Shown here: piece after piece, positions 8,726 through 16,733 of the stretch
How positions within the stretch are numbered: the first letter of the stretch is position 1
Layout of the letters: each line of letters opens with the position of its first letter
Origin: Ruminococcaceae bacterium Marseille-P2935
GTDB lineage: Bacteria > Bacillota > Clostridia > Oscillospirales > Ruminococcaceae
Direction of reading: 5' to 3'
Length of the DNA: 64,000 nucleotides
Assembly: GCA_900104565.1 (NCBI GenBank)
Contig: LT629952.1
Span: forward strand, 1,363,604-1,427,603
The notes under the pieces: model-generated
Database searches by the model: none
What the model was told of the DNA's origin: nothing
The model's input: the letters and a program-made list of their open reading frames with translations, nothing else
Made by a program: the position numbers and the translations under genes

Positions 8726-8777
8726 CCATTGCCGATGGTACAGCACCACATGCCGTCATGCCCAAACACACAAAAAG
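8726..8777. other. putative attL of the intervening element
   Basis: Left of CATG (8749-8752) the sequence codes for the interrupted ATPase. Right of it is element DNA ending ACAAAAAG (8770-8777). The matching right junction has CTTTTTGT 16 bases before its CATG, against 17 here. The element's two ends together would therefore form a roughly symmetric ~53-bp site, as expected of a serine-integrase attP. Part of the right arm also belongs to the permease terminator tail. Confidence 0.5.
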
Positions 8778-8807
8778 GCCCCGGCTGCTGACGCGGCCAG
8801 GACCTTT
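8765..8807 (-). terminator. terminator of the purine permease gene
   Basis: On the minus strand AAAGGTCCTGGC and GCCGGGGCCTTT form a stem with a 10-nt loop, followed by TTGTGTGTTT. It begins 18 bp after the permease stop codon and lies directly against the left junction of the element. Confidence 0.75.
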
Positions 8808-8824
8808 ATAACGCATGAAACGGT

Positions 8825-10135
8825 TTATGCAGCAGCGGGCAGGAACAGCAGCACGTACATTGCAGCGAACAGAACCGTAAGAATGTACATGAGAGCAGGA
8901 ACCTCTTTAAACTTGCCGCGGAACACTTTGATTAGGGTATAAGAGATAATACCAAACCCAATACCATCTGCAATAGAGTAAGCAAACGGCATCATTGCAA
9001 TGGTAAGGAAGCAAGGCAGTGCAACTTCAAAATCAGACCAGTCAATATTTTTAACCGAACCCATCATCATTACACCTACTACAATAACTGCAGGGCAGGT
9101 TGCAGCACGGGGAACAACTCCTACCAGCGGAGCAACCAGCGTAGAAAGCAGGAACAGCACACCAACAACCAAAGAGGTTAATCCGGTGCGGCCGCCTTCG
9201 CTCATACCAGCCGAGGACTCGACATAAGTAGTTACAGTAGAAGTACCCAGGCAGGCGCCGGTGCAGGTAGCAATTGCATCTGCAATCAGAGCGCGGTCAC
9301 CGCCAGACAGGTTTCCGTTTTCATCCAGCATGCCATTATTCTCAGCAGTACCAATTAAGGTACCTACTGTATCAAACATATCTACCAAGAAGAACGAAAT
9401 AACAGCAGTAAACAAAGGCAGAACACCTAAAGAGAAGATACCGCCAAAATCAAACTGGAACAGTGTTGGCAAAATAGACGCCTGAAGGGTCATCTCAGCA
9501 GGCGCTGTAGTAAGTCCCATAGGAATACCAATCAGGGTAGTAATAATAATACCAATAAAGATTGCACCTTTTACTTTGTAGGCAATCAGTACTGCGGTAA
9601 TGACTACACCAATCAGGGTAAGAAGCGGTGCGCCGCTGGTAATACTGCCCATGTCAGGCACACCAGATGCGAAGGAAACAATGCCCGAGTCTACCAAACC
9701 AATAAACGCCAGAAATAAGCCAATACCTACACCGATTGCACTTTTGAGCGAGGCAGGAATTGAACTGATTACTTTAGAGCGCAGCGGAGAAATGGTAACA
9801 ATTAAAAATAGAATGCCAGAGATCAGTACAATGGTCAAGCCCTGCTGCCAGGTGTATCCCATTCCCATGACAATGCTAAAGGTAAAGAAGGTGTTAAGGC
9901 CCATACCAGGGGCTTGCGCAAAAGGAACATTGGCAATAAACGCAGTTAGGAAGCAGCCAACTGCAGCCGAAATGCAGGTTGCCAAAACAACAGCATTGTA
10001 ATCCATTCCGGTCATAGACAAGAAGTTTGGATTGACAAAAATAATGTAGGCCATGGCAAAGAACGTGGTTACGCCGGCAATGACTTCGGTTTTTACCGAT
10101 GTGCCATGCTGGGACAGTTTAAAAAGTTTGTCCAT
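8825..10135 (-). CDS. NCS2-type purine permease (adenine/guanine/hypoxanthine, AzgA/PbuG-like)
   Basis: Proton-coupled importer of purine bases in the cytoplasmic membrane. The 436-residue protein has about a dozen hydrophobic segments and typical family stretches: AMAYIIFVNPNFL near the N terminus, FAQAPGMGLNTFF, and ALIADAIATCTGACLGTSTVTTYVESSAG, which forms the substrate site in the family. The ATG at 10135 follows GGAGG with good spacing. A longer frame reaching 10249 has no site and runs into the leader hairpin. A guanine riboswitch precedes the gene and agrees with a guanine/hypoxanthine substrate. A terminator follows. Confidence 0.92.
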   Translation of the reverse strand: MDKLFKLSQHGTSVKTEVIAGVTTFFAMAYIIFVNPNFLSMTGMDYNAVVLATCISAAVGCFLTAFIANVPFAQAPGMGLNTFFTFSIVMGMGYTWQQGLTIVLISGILFLIVTISPLRSKVISSIPASLKSAIGVGIGLFLAFIGLVDSGIVSFASGVPDMGSITSGAPLLTLIGVVITAVLIAYKVKGAIFIGIIITTLIGIPMGLTTAPAEMTLQASILPTLFQFDFGGIFSLGVLPLFTAVISFFLVDMFDTVGTLIGTAENNGMLDENGNLSGGDRALIADAIATCTGACLGTSTVTTYVESSAGMSEGGRTGLTSLVVGVLFLLSTLVAPLVGVVPRAATCPAVIVVGVMMMGSVKNIDWSDFEVALPCFLTIAMMPFAYSIADGIGFGIISYTLIKVFRGKFKEVPALMYILTVLFAAMYVLLFLPAAA

Positions 10136-10180
10136 GTTTTTAATCCTCCTCCAACTAGTGTTGCCAAAGCATAATTCAAA

Positions 10181-10204
10181 GCGGCCGGTGTTCCCACCGG
10201 CCGC
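10181..10204 (-). terminator. expression-platform hairpin of the guanine riboswitch
   Basis: GCGGCCGGTG-GGAA-CACCGGCCGC is a very stable hairpin between the aptamer and the permease start, followed by CTTTGAATTATGCTTT. With guanine bound this would act as an intrinsic terminator. The tail is U-poor for one, so some other platform is possible. Confidence 0.55.
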
Positions 10205-10271
10205 AATGTTGTTTTTGCACGAAAAATACACAAGCCCCTGCAAAAACATATGCGGGAAGCTGTATTATTTT

Positions 10272-10338
10272 CCAATAGTCGAACAATTTACGGCAGTTCG
10301 GTAGAAACTTAGAGACCATATTTCTCAAATTATATTGG
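10272..10338 (-). promoter_or_regulatory. guanine-sensing purine riboswitch aptamer
   Basis: Read on the minus strand, P1 arms CCAATA and TATTGG enclose the class signatures in order: ATATAAT, ATATGG, GTTTCTACC, CCGTAAA and GACTAT. The cytosine in GACTAT at the ligand-pairing position (C74 in the reference numbering) marks guanine/hypoxanthine rather than adenine specificity. It lies 137 bp before the permease start, with a strong hairpin between, and should switch off the permease when guanine is plentiful. Confidence 0.95.
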
Positions 10339-10359
10339 CTTTATTCACACTTTGTTTAT

Positions 10360-10388
10360 ATTTTAGCACATATTTGTTATTACATCAA
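10360..10388 (-). promoter_or_regulatory. promoter of the riboswitch-permease transcript
   Basis: TTGATG (10383-10388) and TAAAAT (10360-10365) are 17 bp apart on the minus strand, 22 bp upstream of the aptamer. Confidence 0.7.
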
Positions 10389-10740
10389 CCGGTTAAATGC
10401 CTAAAATTGCATCAAATATTGTTCTCAAAAATGTAAATATATAAAAAAATGTTCGATTTTGTATAAAGCTTCTTATATTCATTGTAATATATTTATTTTA
10501 ATTAGTCATACCGTTTTTTATTCAAAAGTATAGATAGAATAGAGTCCGTTATTGTGGAATATTCTTTTGTGGTGACAGGCATAACACGATGCAATCAGTT
10601 TTTTCATTCGTCTGGGTATTTTATTTTCATATCTACAGAGAAGCATTGAAACTTAACACATGCTGCGCCTTTCCAATCAACAATACAAACGATCCTGTCT
10701 TCATTTTATAATAGCAGTCACAGGTAGAAAGGAGCATTCC

Positions 10741-10896
10741 ATGTCTGCAAAAAAGGCCGTCCAACTGGTGCTAAAAGAAATTTATTTGTCTGATTGCCAG
10801 AAGCAACGTCAATCCACCCTTCAAAAAAAGGTATGTGATTACCTGCAGCAGGGGAAACGATATCAACCAATTCAATCAGAAAAAAGGGGTGACTAA
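10741..10896 (+). CDS. small basic protein directly upstream of the serine recombinase
   Basis: 51 residues, mostly Lys/Gln-rich and probably helical (MSAKKAVQLVLKEIYLSDCQ at the start). The ATG follows AGAAAGGAG at good spacing. Its TAA is immediately followed by the TTG start of the recombinase, so the two are translationally coupled. I do not recognise a family. Small basic proteins next to serine integrases are sometimes recombination directionality factors. That is a guess from position only. The small gene's last codons (AAAAAGGGGTGAC) supply the recombinase ribosome binding site. Confidence 0.7.
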   Translation: MSAKKAVQLVLKEIYLSDCQKQRQSTLQKKVCDYLQQGKRYQPIQSEKRGD

Positions 10897-12426
10897 TTGA
10901 ACTGCGCCATCTATTGCCGTTTGAGCAAAGAAGATGTTGAAAGGCAGTTGGAATCAGAAAGCATTCAAAACCAAAAAGCCCTCCTGCTGGACTATGCCGC
11001 CCATCAAAACTGGAAGGTTGCCGGCGTTTATTGTGATGAGGATTATTCCGGTGCAGACAGGGAACGTCCCGCCTTTCTCCGCCTGATTCATGATGCCGAG
11101 CAGGGGGTGTTTCAGGTCATACTGGTAAAGACACAGTCCCGCTTCACCCGGGATATGGAACTTGTTGAGCGGTATATTCACAGCCTTTTCCCATTATGGG
11201 GAATCCGCTTTATCGCTGTTGTGGACCATGTGGATACCGAAATAAAAGGAGGCAAAAAAGCCCGGCAGATTAACGGCCTGGTCAACGAATGGTATTTGGA
11301 AGACCTTTCGGAGAATATTCGCGCCGTATTGGATTATAAGCGAAAAAACGGCCAGTTTATTGGCAGTTTTGCACCCTATGGCTACCGCAAAGACCCACAA
11401 AACCATAACCAGCTTATTCCGGACCCCGAAACCGCCCCGGTAGTACAGAAAATTTTTTCTCTTTGCCAAAACGGAATGGGAAAAACCCGGATTGCACAGC
11501 AGTTAAATGAACTTGGAATTCCAAGCCCCGCCGATCAGCAGAATCGCTTTGGGGCAGATAACCCGGAACATACCCCATGGAACCGCACCGCTGTAGGGCG
11601 GATTCTGCGCAGCGAAACCTACATTGGTACGTTGGTACAGGGTGTACGCAAAAAAATCAGCTATAAAGGCGGTGCCTGCCGTACGCTGCCCTGTGAAAAT
11701 TGGATTCGGGTACCCAATTCCCATCAGCCCATTGTTGACCCGAATACTTTTCAAAAGGTACAACTGTTATTAAATCAAAAAACCCGCTCTGACGGCCGAG
11801 GTGTGGTGCACCCATTAAGCGGGCTTACATACTGCGCCGCGTGCGGCGGGGGAATGGTCCGCTCTTCCAGCAATTACCGAGGCAGGCGAACCGACTACCT
11901 TAGCTGCGGAAGATATCGCTCCGACCACACCTTATGTACCCGCCACTCTATCCGGCTTGAAGAGCTAACCACCCTAGTACAGGAAAAAATCGGTCAAAAA
12001 CTTTCCGAAGCTTTCCCCACCCTTCCTGCCGGTCTCAGCTTGACGGAAAGCAGGCTTACCCAGGCAGCTGAAGAGCATAAAGATACTGTGCAGCTGGAAC
12101 ATCGGCAATTGCAGCTAAACCGGGCCCTTCGGCAGTTATATCTGGATTATGGAGCAGGCCTTTTTCATCAGGACCGTTTTACCTCTTTACGGGATGACTT
12201 TTTGAAACAGCAAGCGGCCGTATCGGCACAGCTGCAAAAGCAGAAAGCCAATTCCCAAAAGGACGACCCGCCATGCCAAAAGGGCACCGGGCAGCAGCTT
12301 CAGGATTGGTTTAAAAACCCTACCCTAACCCGTGAACTGGCAGTACTGCTCCTTCGCAGAATTGAAATCGGAGAAAAAGAGGAGGAGAGCGGCACCCAGA
12401 TCATTACCATATACTGGGCGTTTTAA
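10897..12426 (+). CDS. large serine recombinase (site-specific recombinase)
   Basis: Cuts and rejoins DNA through a covalent Ser intermediate, usually to integrate or excise an element. The 509 residues show an N-terminal resolvase domain with the catalytic Ser in YCRLS (Ser10), then QSRFTRDMELVE, a recombinase domain (about 160-290), a zinc ribbon with Cys313/316/337/347, a coiled-coil-like stretch (about 365-445) and a short C-terminal segment. The start is TTG at 10897, preceded by AAGGGGTGAC and fused head-to-tail with the small gene before it. It is the only recombinase in the window and lies inside the segment that splits the ATPase gene. It is therefore the likely agent of that insertion. 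Confidence 0.93.
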   Translation: MNCAIYCRLSKEDVERQLESESIQNQKALLLDYAAHQNWKVAGVYCDEDYSGADRERPAFLRLIHDAEQGVFQVILVKTQSRFTRDMELVERYIHSLFPLWGIRFIAVVDHVDTEIKGGKKARQINGLVNEWYLEDLSENIRAVLDYKRKNGQFIGSFAPYGYRKDPQNHNQLIPDPETAPVVQKIFSLCQNGMGKTRIAQQLNELGIPSPADQQNRFGADNPEHTPWNRTAVGRILRSETYIGTLVQGVRKKISYKGGACRTLPCENWIRVPNSHQPIVDPNTFQKVQLLLNQKTRSDGRGVVHPLSGLTYCAACGGGMVRSSSNYRGRRTDYLSCGRYRSDHTLCTRHSIRLEELTTLVQEKIGQKLSEAFPTLPAGLSLTESRLTQAAEEHKDTVQLEHRQLQLNRALRQLYLDYGAGLFHQDRFTSLRDDFLKQQAAVSAQLQKQKANSQKDDPPCQKGTGQQLQDWFKNPTLTRELAVLLLRRIEIGEKEEESGTQIITIYWAF

Positions 12427-13043
12427 CAAAGCTCCCTGCGGCAAACCTGGTCATTTCTGATTATTCAAATTGTGTGCAGACCTGGGGTACAGTACCGAAA
12501 GATGAACGGCGGACCTACCACAGACAGTGAAAATTTCCTGTTAAAAACTGCAGACTCCTCCTGCATCTCAAACTACCTTAGCCATCCCTTTTTATGAGCT
12601 GTCCCTTGACTCACAAAAAGCCTATAAACACATCATCAAAACCGCCGTTTGGCCATATGTGAAGGCTTAGAACGCACCGTGCCGGTTCTCCTCTAAAAAA
12701 TTCAGCTATTTAGAGTTTTCATTACATATACGGCAACTGTTAAAACAGCTGTGCACCGATCTCCTTTTGCTGGTAGTTATCAATCATACCCACCTGTTGA
12801 ACACGTGGTATGCACTGGTTCCAGAAGGGTATATTACCAGACAGCCTCTCAATAGGGGCCTAAAACTTAATTTCACCTGTATTCCCCGCCCCACTGCCTG
12901 TAAACGGGCCATTACCCACCCTCTACAACTTTTTGTAGATTCAAGTGCCGTCAGCGGACCGATTCGCCCGGCGCTTGAAGCAAAGCTTTTTGCAGGGGTA
13001 CTGCCTCCGGCATTCCACAGTTATTATTATAAAAACCTATAAT
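12427..13043. other. gap between recombinase and cadmium ATPase operon, possibly gene remnants
   Basis: About 620 bases without a supported gene. Short frames such as 12767-13042 lack ribosome binding sites. Protein-like fragments in different frames (for example LSLDSQKAYKHIIK near 12605) may be remains of a decayed gene, but I cannot name it. Confidence 0.3.
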
Positions 13044-13085
13044 AAAAAGGAAGGCAGATCAACGATCGCCCTCCTTTTGTTTTTT
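13044..13085. terminator. terminator of the Cd/Zn efflux operon
   Basis: AAAAGGAAGGCAGATC and GATCGCCCTCCTTTT form a long stem with two mismatches and T-rich sequence on both sides. On the minus strand it follows the P-type ATPase gene. Confidence 0.8.
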
Positions 13086-14934
13086 ATTCCTTTTCCGTTT
13101 TCAGCGCCCTGGTTGCATTCAGAATTGCAATGACCGAAACACCTACATCAGCAAATACCGCTTCCCACATGTTGGCTGCGCCTACCGCTCCCAAAAAAAG
13201 CACCAGTGCTTTGACGCTCAAAGCAAATATAATATTCTGGCGGACAATCCGCAGTGTTTTTTGCGAAATTTTAATCGCCAGTGCAATTTTAGAGGGCTTG
13301 TCATCCATCAAAACAATATCTGCTGCCTCAATCGCGGCGTCAGACCCCAGGCCACCCATAGCGATGCCAATATCCGCACGGGAAAGTACCGGCGCATCGT
13401 TAATTCCGTCGCCTACAAAAGCCAGCTGGCCTGCTCCAGTTTTCTGCCGTAACAGTGCCTCTACCTGCTCCACCTTGTCTCCCGGCAGCAGCTCGGCGTG
13501 CACTTCGTCCAAACCCAGCTGGGCGGCTACCTTTTCCCCTACCGATTTTGCATCTCCGGTAAGCATAACCGTTTTGGAAATTCCCTGCCGTTTTAATGCT
13601 GCAATCGCTTCTTCCGAATCTTCCTTCACCTGGTCAGAGATCACAATATGACCGGCATATTCCCCGTCTACCGCCACGTGAACAATGGTGCCCGCATGAT
13701 GGCATTCCCGCCACTCGGCCCCGATCTGCTGCATCAGCTTATTGTTTCCTGCACTTATTTGTTTTCCGTCCACTACCGCCTGTACCCCGTGGCCAGAAAT
13801 TTCTTTTACATCACGTACGCGGCTTCTGTCAGGCTCGCAGTCATATGCTTCCTTTAACGAACGGGAAATCGGATGATCCGAATAGCATTCGGCCAATGCG
13901 GCAAACTCCAGCAGCTGCCGCTTAGAAACTTTGTCCGGGTGCACAGCCGTCACCTGAAAACTGCCCTTCGTAAGGGTTCCGGTTTTATCAAACACTACGA
14001 TCTGGGTCTTGGCCAAAGCCTCTAAATAGTTGCTGCCCTTTACCAGAATTCCCTGTTTGGACGCACCGCCAATTCCGCCAAAAAAGCTAAGCGGCACCGA
14101 AATAACCAATGCGCAAGGGCAGGAAATGACTAGAAAAATGAGCGCGCGGTGAATCCACTCGCTCCATGCACCATTTAAAAACAGTGGTGGAATCACTGCC
14201 AGCAAAGCGGCCCCCAGCACAACAAAAGGGGTGTAATACCGTGCAAATTTGGTAATAAAGTTTTCTGCCTTGGCTTTCTTGCTGCTGGAATTTTCGACCA
14301 AATCTAAAATTTTAGCTACAGTAGACTCTCCAAATTCCTTGGTAACCCGCACCTTTAACAAACCGCTTTGATTAACACACCCACTAATAATATCCGATCC
14401 GGCATGCACCTCGCGGGGCAGCGATTCCCCGGTAAGGGACGAAGTATCAATCAGCGAGCTTCCTTCCACTACAACCCCGTCCAGAGGAATTTTTTCGCCG
14501 GCCTTCACTACAATCTCCTGCCCAATCTGCACTTCTTCCGGGTCAACCTGAATGAGTTCGCCGTCTTTTTCCAGGTTCGCATAGTCGGGGCGAATATCCA
14601 TCAGGGCGGAAATAGATTGCCGCGAACGCCCTACCGCATAGCTTTGGAACAGCTCGCCGACCTGATAAAATAGCATAACCGCTACCGCCTCGGGGTATTC
14701 GCCGGTAAAAAAAGCGCCAACCGTGGCAATTGACATTAAAAAGTTTTCATCAAACACCTGGCCGTGGCTGATGTTGCGCACCGCCCGCCAAAGAACATCC
14801 CAGCCGATTACCCCGTAGGGAACCAAAAACAGGATAAGCCGCGCCCAGCCCTTTGCCGGAACGAATGCCGCTGCAATCAGCAGCACAGCACTGGCAAGAA
14901 TACGGGCGAGCATCTTTTTCTGTTTGCCTGTCAT
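13084..14934 (-). CDS. cadA: heavy-metal P1B-type ATPase (Cd/Zn/Pb efflux)
   Basis: Pumps Zn(II)/Cd(II)/Pb(II) out of the cell using ATP. The 616 residues contain transmembrane segments near 10-50, the actuator motif TGES (168-171), the metal-binding SCPCALV (Cys272/Cys274), the phosphorylation site DKTGT (Asp316), the class-specific HP pair (354-355) and GDGINDAPVLSRADIG near the C terminus. SCPCAL rather than a CPH/APC motif indicates Zn/Cd/Pb rather than Cu. The N-terminal metal-binding domain usually fused to such pumps is absent but is encoded separately just upstream. The ATG at 14934 follows GGAAGGAG. Third gene of the ArsR-controlled operon. Confidence 0.92.
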   Translation of the reverse strand: MTGKQKKMLARILASAVLLIAAAFVPAKGWARLILFLVPYGVIGWDVLWRAVRNISHGQVFDENFLMSIATVGAFFTGEYPEAVAVMLFYQVGELFQSYAVGRSRQSISALMDIRPDYANLEKDGELIQVDPEEVQIGQEIVVKAGEKIPLDGVVVEGSSLIDTSSLTGESLPREVHAGSDIISGCVNQSGLLKVRVTKEFGESTVAKILDLVENSSSKKAKAENFITKFARYYTPFVVLGAALLAVIPPLFLNGAWSEWIHRALIFLVISCPCALVISVPLSFFGGIGGASKQGILVKGSNYLEALAKTQIVVFDKTGTLTKGSFQVTAVHPDKVSKRQLLEFAALAECYSDHPISRSLKEAYDCEPDRSRVRDVKEISGHGVQAVVDGKQISAGNNKLMQQIGAEWRECHHAGTIVHVAVDGEYAGHIVISDQVKEDSEEAIAALKRQGISKTVMLTGDAKSVGEKVAAQLGLDEVHAELLPGDKVEQVEALLRQKTGAGQLAFVGDGINDAPVLSRADIGIAMGGLGSDAAIEAADIVLMDDKPSKIALAIKISQKTLRIVRQNIIFALSVKALVLFLGAVGAANMWEAVFADVGVSVIAILNATRALKTEKE

Positions 14935-15076
14935 AAACGTACTCCTTCCGCCGCTCTGCACCGGCAAAAAAGTGATGTATTTCCCCTTATTACGCAGAGT
15001 TAGAAGATACCAAGGGGTCAATCAAAAAAGTAAGTATTCTGCCGCTTGTATCGGTTACAGGAACCTCTTGCTTATG

Positions 15077-15295
15077 TTATAGCTGAATGGTACAGTCCGG
15101 CTCTACCTTTTTGCAGACTTTAAGTACCTGCTTTAAAATTTCATCATACCGTGCGTCGTCTGCATCCAAAATGAGCTTCTGTGTCATAAAGCTGACTGTC
15201 GCGTCCTTTACCCCATCTATTTTTTTAATGGCGTCCTCCATTTTGGCCGCACAGTTTGCACAGTCCAGGTCAACCATTTTGTAATGCTTTTTCAT
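15077..15295 (-). CDS. heavy-metal-associated (HMA) domain protein
   Basis: 72-residue soluble metal-binding protein with the ferredoxin-like HMA fold. The CxxC site is DCANCA (Cys12/Cys15), and acidic residues around it fit Zn/Cd more than Cu. It probably hands metal to the P-type ATPase encoded next, replacing that pump's missing N-terminal domain. The ATG follows AGGAGG. It lies between arsR and the ATPase gene, with 142 bp to the ATPase start. Confidence 0.88.
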   Translation of the reverse strand: MKKHYKMVDLDCANCAAKMEDAIKKIDGVKDATVSFMTQKLILDADDARYDEILKQVLKVCKKVEPDCTIQL

Positions 15296-15422
15296 AACCG
15301 TTTCCTCCTAGTTTTTTATAATACAATCCGCAGTAAAAACACTGGGTTTTGAACCTGCCGCGTTTATTACGGCTGCGGCAAATCCCACACGGATCTTATT
15401 CCAGTTTGGGCAAGCGCTGGTA

Positions 15423-15785
15423 CTATTCGGCTACATGTTCAATCCCCTGATTAATAATGGTGCGTACATGGCCATCCGCCAGGGAATAGAATACGGTTTT
15501 TCCTTCTCTGCGGTATTTCACCAGCTTGCTCTGTTTCAATGCCCTAAGCTGGTGGGAAATTGCCGACTGGGTCATATTCAGCAGCTGGGCAATATCACAC
15601 ACGCACATTTCGGATTCAAACAGGACATACAGAATTTTGATACGGGTGGAATCCCCAAAAATTTTAAAAAGCTCGGCCAAATCGTACAGTACCTCTTCGT
15701 CCGGCATTTCGGCATTTACTTTTGCAATAATATCCTCATGGGCATGCATATAGTCACAGCGCTCAAGGTCATTTATCTCCGGCAT
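15423..15785 (-). CDS. cadC: ArsR/SmtB-family metal-sensing repressor (CadC-like)
   Basis: Winged-helix repressor that leaves DNA when Cd/Zn/Pb binds. The 120 residues include the core LFKIFGDSTRIKILYVL and the recognition helix NMTQSAISHQLRALK. Metal-ligand candidates are Cys61 and Cys63 in the alpha-3 motif MCVCD together with Cys10, matching the alpha3N site of CadC. Asp104, His106 and His117 fit the alpha-5 zinc site of SmtB/CzrA. Having both is typical of Cd/Zn sensors. First gene of the operon. A perfect promoter and a matching operator palindrome lie directly upstream, so it represses itself and the pump. The ATG follows AAAGGGTG. Confidence 0.9.
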   Translation of the reverse strand: MPEINDLERCDYMHAHEDIIAKVNAEMPDEEVLYDLAELFKIFGDSTRIKILYVLFESEMCVCDIAQLLNMTQSAISHQLRALKQSKLVKYRREGKTVFYSLADGHVRTIINQGIEHVAE

Positions 15786-15800
15786 ATTTCAACACCCTTT

Positions 15801-15822
15801 CATATGAGCTATTGTTCATATG
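15801..15822 (-). promoter_or_regulatory. ArsR/SmtB-type operator
   Basis: CATATGA and TCATATG are inverted around an 8-bp centre, the classic ArsR-family ATATGA...TCATAT pattern. It lies just downstream of the -10 box, over the expected transcription start, 16 bp before the arsR start codon. Confidence 0.8.
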
Positions 15823-15825
15823 TTT

Positions 15826-15854
15826 ATTATATGCAGCCGATGCAAGTTTGTCAA
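15826..15854 (-). promoter_or_regulatory. consensus promoter of the metal-efflux operon
   Basis: TTGACA (15849-15854) and TATAAT (15826-15831) with a 17-bp spacer: a perfect sigma-A promoter, fitting a strong promoter held off by its repressor. Confidence 0.9.
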
Positions 15855-16020
15855 CCACTATTTTAATTTTTAAAATAAAATACCTAGAAAAAGCAGTTAG
15901 TTTTCAGGAATTTACAGGTTTTTTATTCACAATACTCAATTGAAATCCGTTTACTCTATACAAATGCTAAACATTTTATTCTCATCGGCATGAGTGGTAG
16001 ATTATTTTGAATGATAGCTG

Positions 16021-16068
16021 CAAACAAAAGGATGTATACCGGCCAGCCGGCATACACCCTTTTGTTTA
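16021..16068. terminator. bidirectional terminator
   Basis: AAACAAAAGG, TGTAT and CCGGC pair with GCCGG, ATACA and CCTTTTGTTT (two mismatches). It follows the methyltransferase gene on the minus strand. Confidence 0.8.
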
Positions 16069-16142
16069 TTGGTTCTAATTTTTGGTTCTGCAAATTCTGT
16101 TTGCAAAACTATTCTGTTTCTCTTTTGCGGCAGCAATTTCCG

Positions 16143-16733
16143 TTATTTTTTTATTCCGGAAATCAAATAGAACTCTGACGTATCCGCCAAGATATCAACC
16201 GCCAAAAACTCTCTCCACAGTGCCACTTCCTCCGTTGCCGGGCCCAAGCCCTGCGAAACCTCACGGGTCTTTTCGCCACTGTGGCGGGAGTTGATGGTGG
16301 CCCTGCCGTCGCTGTGCGCCAGCATAAAACGGCCGCCCGGAGCAAGGTGTTCCCACACCCAGCCGGCTAATTTTTGTTTGTCGGCAAAATGCGGGTAAGC
16401 ATTATGCAAAAAGATAAAATCAAACCCATCGTCTTTCCATTTCAGCACGTCCCCTGCCACCAAGTTAATGTTGGGGGCAGAAAATTTTCGTGCCGCCTGC
16501 CGGATCATCTCTGCCGAAATATCGATTCCTGTCAAAGAAGCTGGCTCCTGCTTCAGCAGATAAGGGAACAGCACCCCGGTACCGCAGGCCACATCCAATA
16601 TTTTCTTCCCCTGCATAGTGCCGGCAAGGCATACAATAGCTGCAAGTTTTTCCGGTTCAGGGCGGCTAATCTCATCCCAGCAGGGGGCCAGTGCATCAAA
16701 ATAAGCGATTATTTCCTGGGTATCATTATGCAT
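16143..16733 (-). CDS. class I SAM-dependent methyltransferase
   Basis: 196-residue methyltransferase of the UbiE/Methyltransf_11 type. Motif I is KKILDVACGTGVLF (43-56), followed by LTGIDISAEMI (motif II acidic residue) and NLVAGDVLKW, then FDFIFLHNAYPHF and LAPGGRFMLAH. The substrate is unknown. Its start codon lies inside the 3' end of the ECF transporter gene (8-bp overlap), so the two are co-translated. The methyl acceptor may therefore be the transported molecule or something derived from it. A terminator follows. Confidence 0.85.
   Translation of the reverse strand: MHNDTQEIIAYFDALAPCWDEISRPEPEKLAAIVCLAGTMQGKKILDVACGTGVLFPYLLKQEPASLTGIDISAEMIRQAARKFSAPNINLVAGDVLKWKDDGFDFIFLHNAYPHFADKQKLAGWVWEHLAPGGRFMLAHSDGRATINSRHSGEKTREVSQGLGPATEEVALWREFLAVDILADTSEFYLISGIKK

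Larger units (their letters stand above)
8470..8811 (+). pseudogene. P-loop ATPase, N-terminal half (gene interrupted at ~8751)
   Basis: First 94 codons of a conserved clostridial P-loop ATPase of unknown function (resembling the family I know as PRK06851). The ATG at 8470 has a perfect AGGAGG seven bases upstream. Walker A GGPGTGKS is at residues 41-48, followed by EFIHCSSDADSLDAVILPE and ADGTAPH. After His94 (8749-8751) the similarity stops. The frame runs on through 19 unrelated residues to a stop at 8811, inside the terminator of the neighbouring permease gene. The missing remainder is at 19395-20207. Joined at the shared CATG they give a 363-residue protein of normal family length. In this arrangement the cell would make a 113-residue truncated product with an intact nucleotide-binding loop. 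Confidence 0.85.

Noticed and set aside
12767-13133. Overlapping frames of 91 and 62 codons before the cadmium ATPase terminator
   Set aside because: No ribosome binding site, no homology I can recognise, and the second runs through the terminator.
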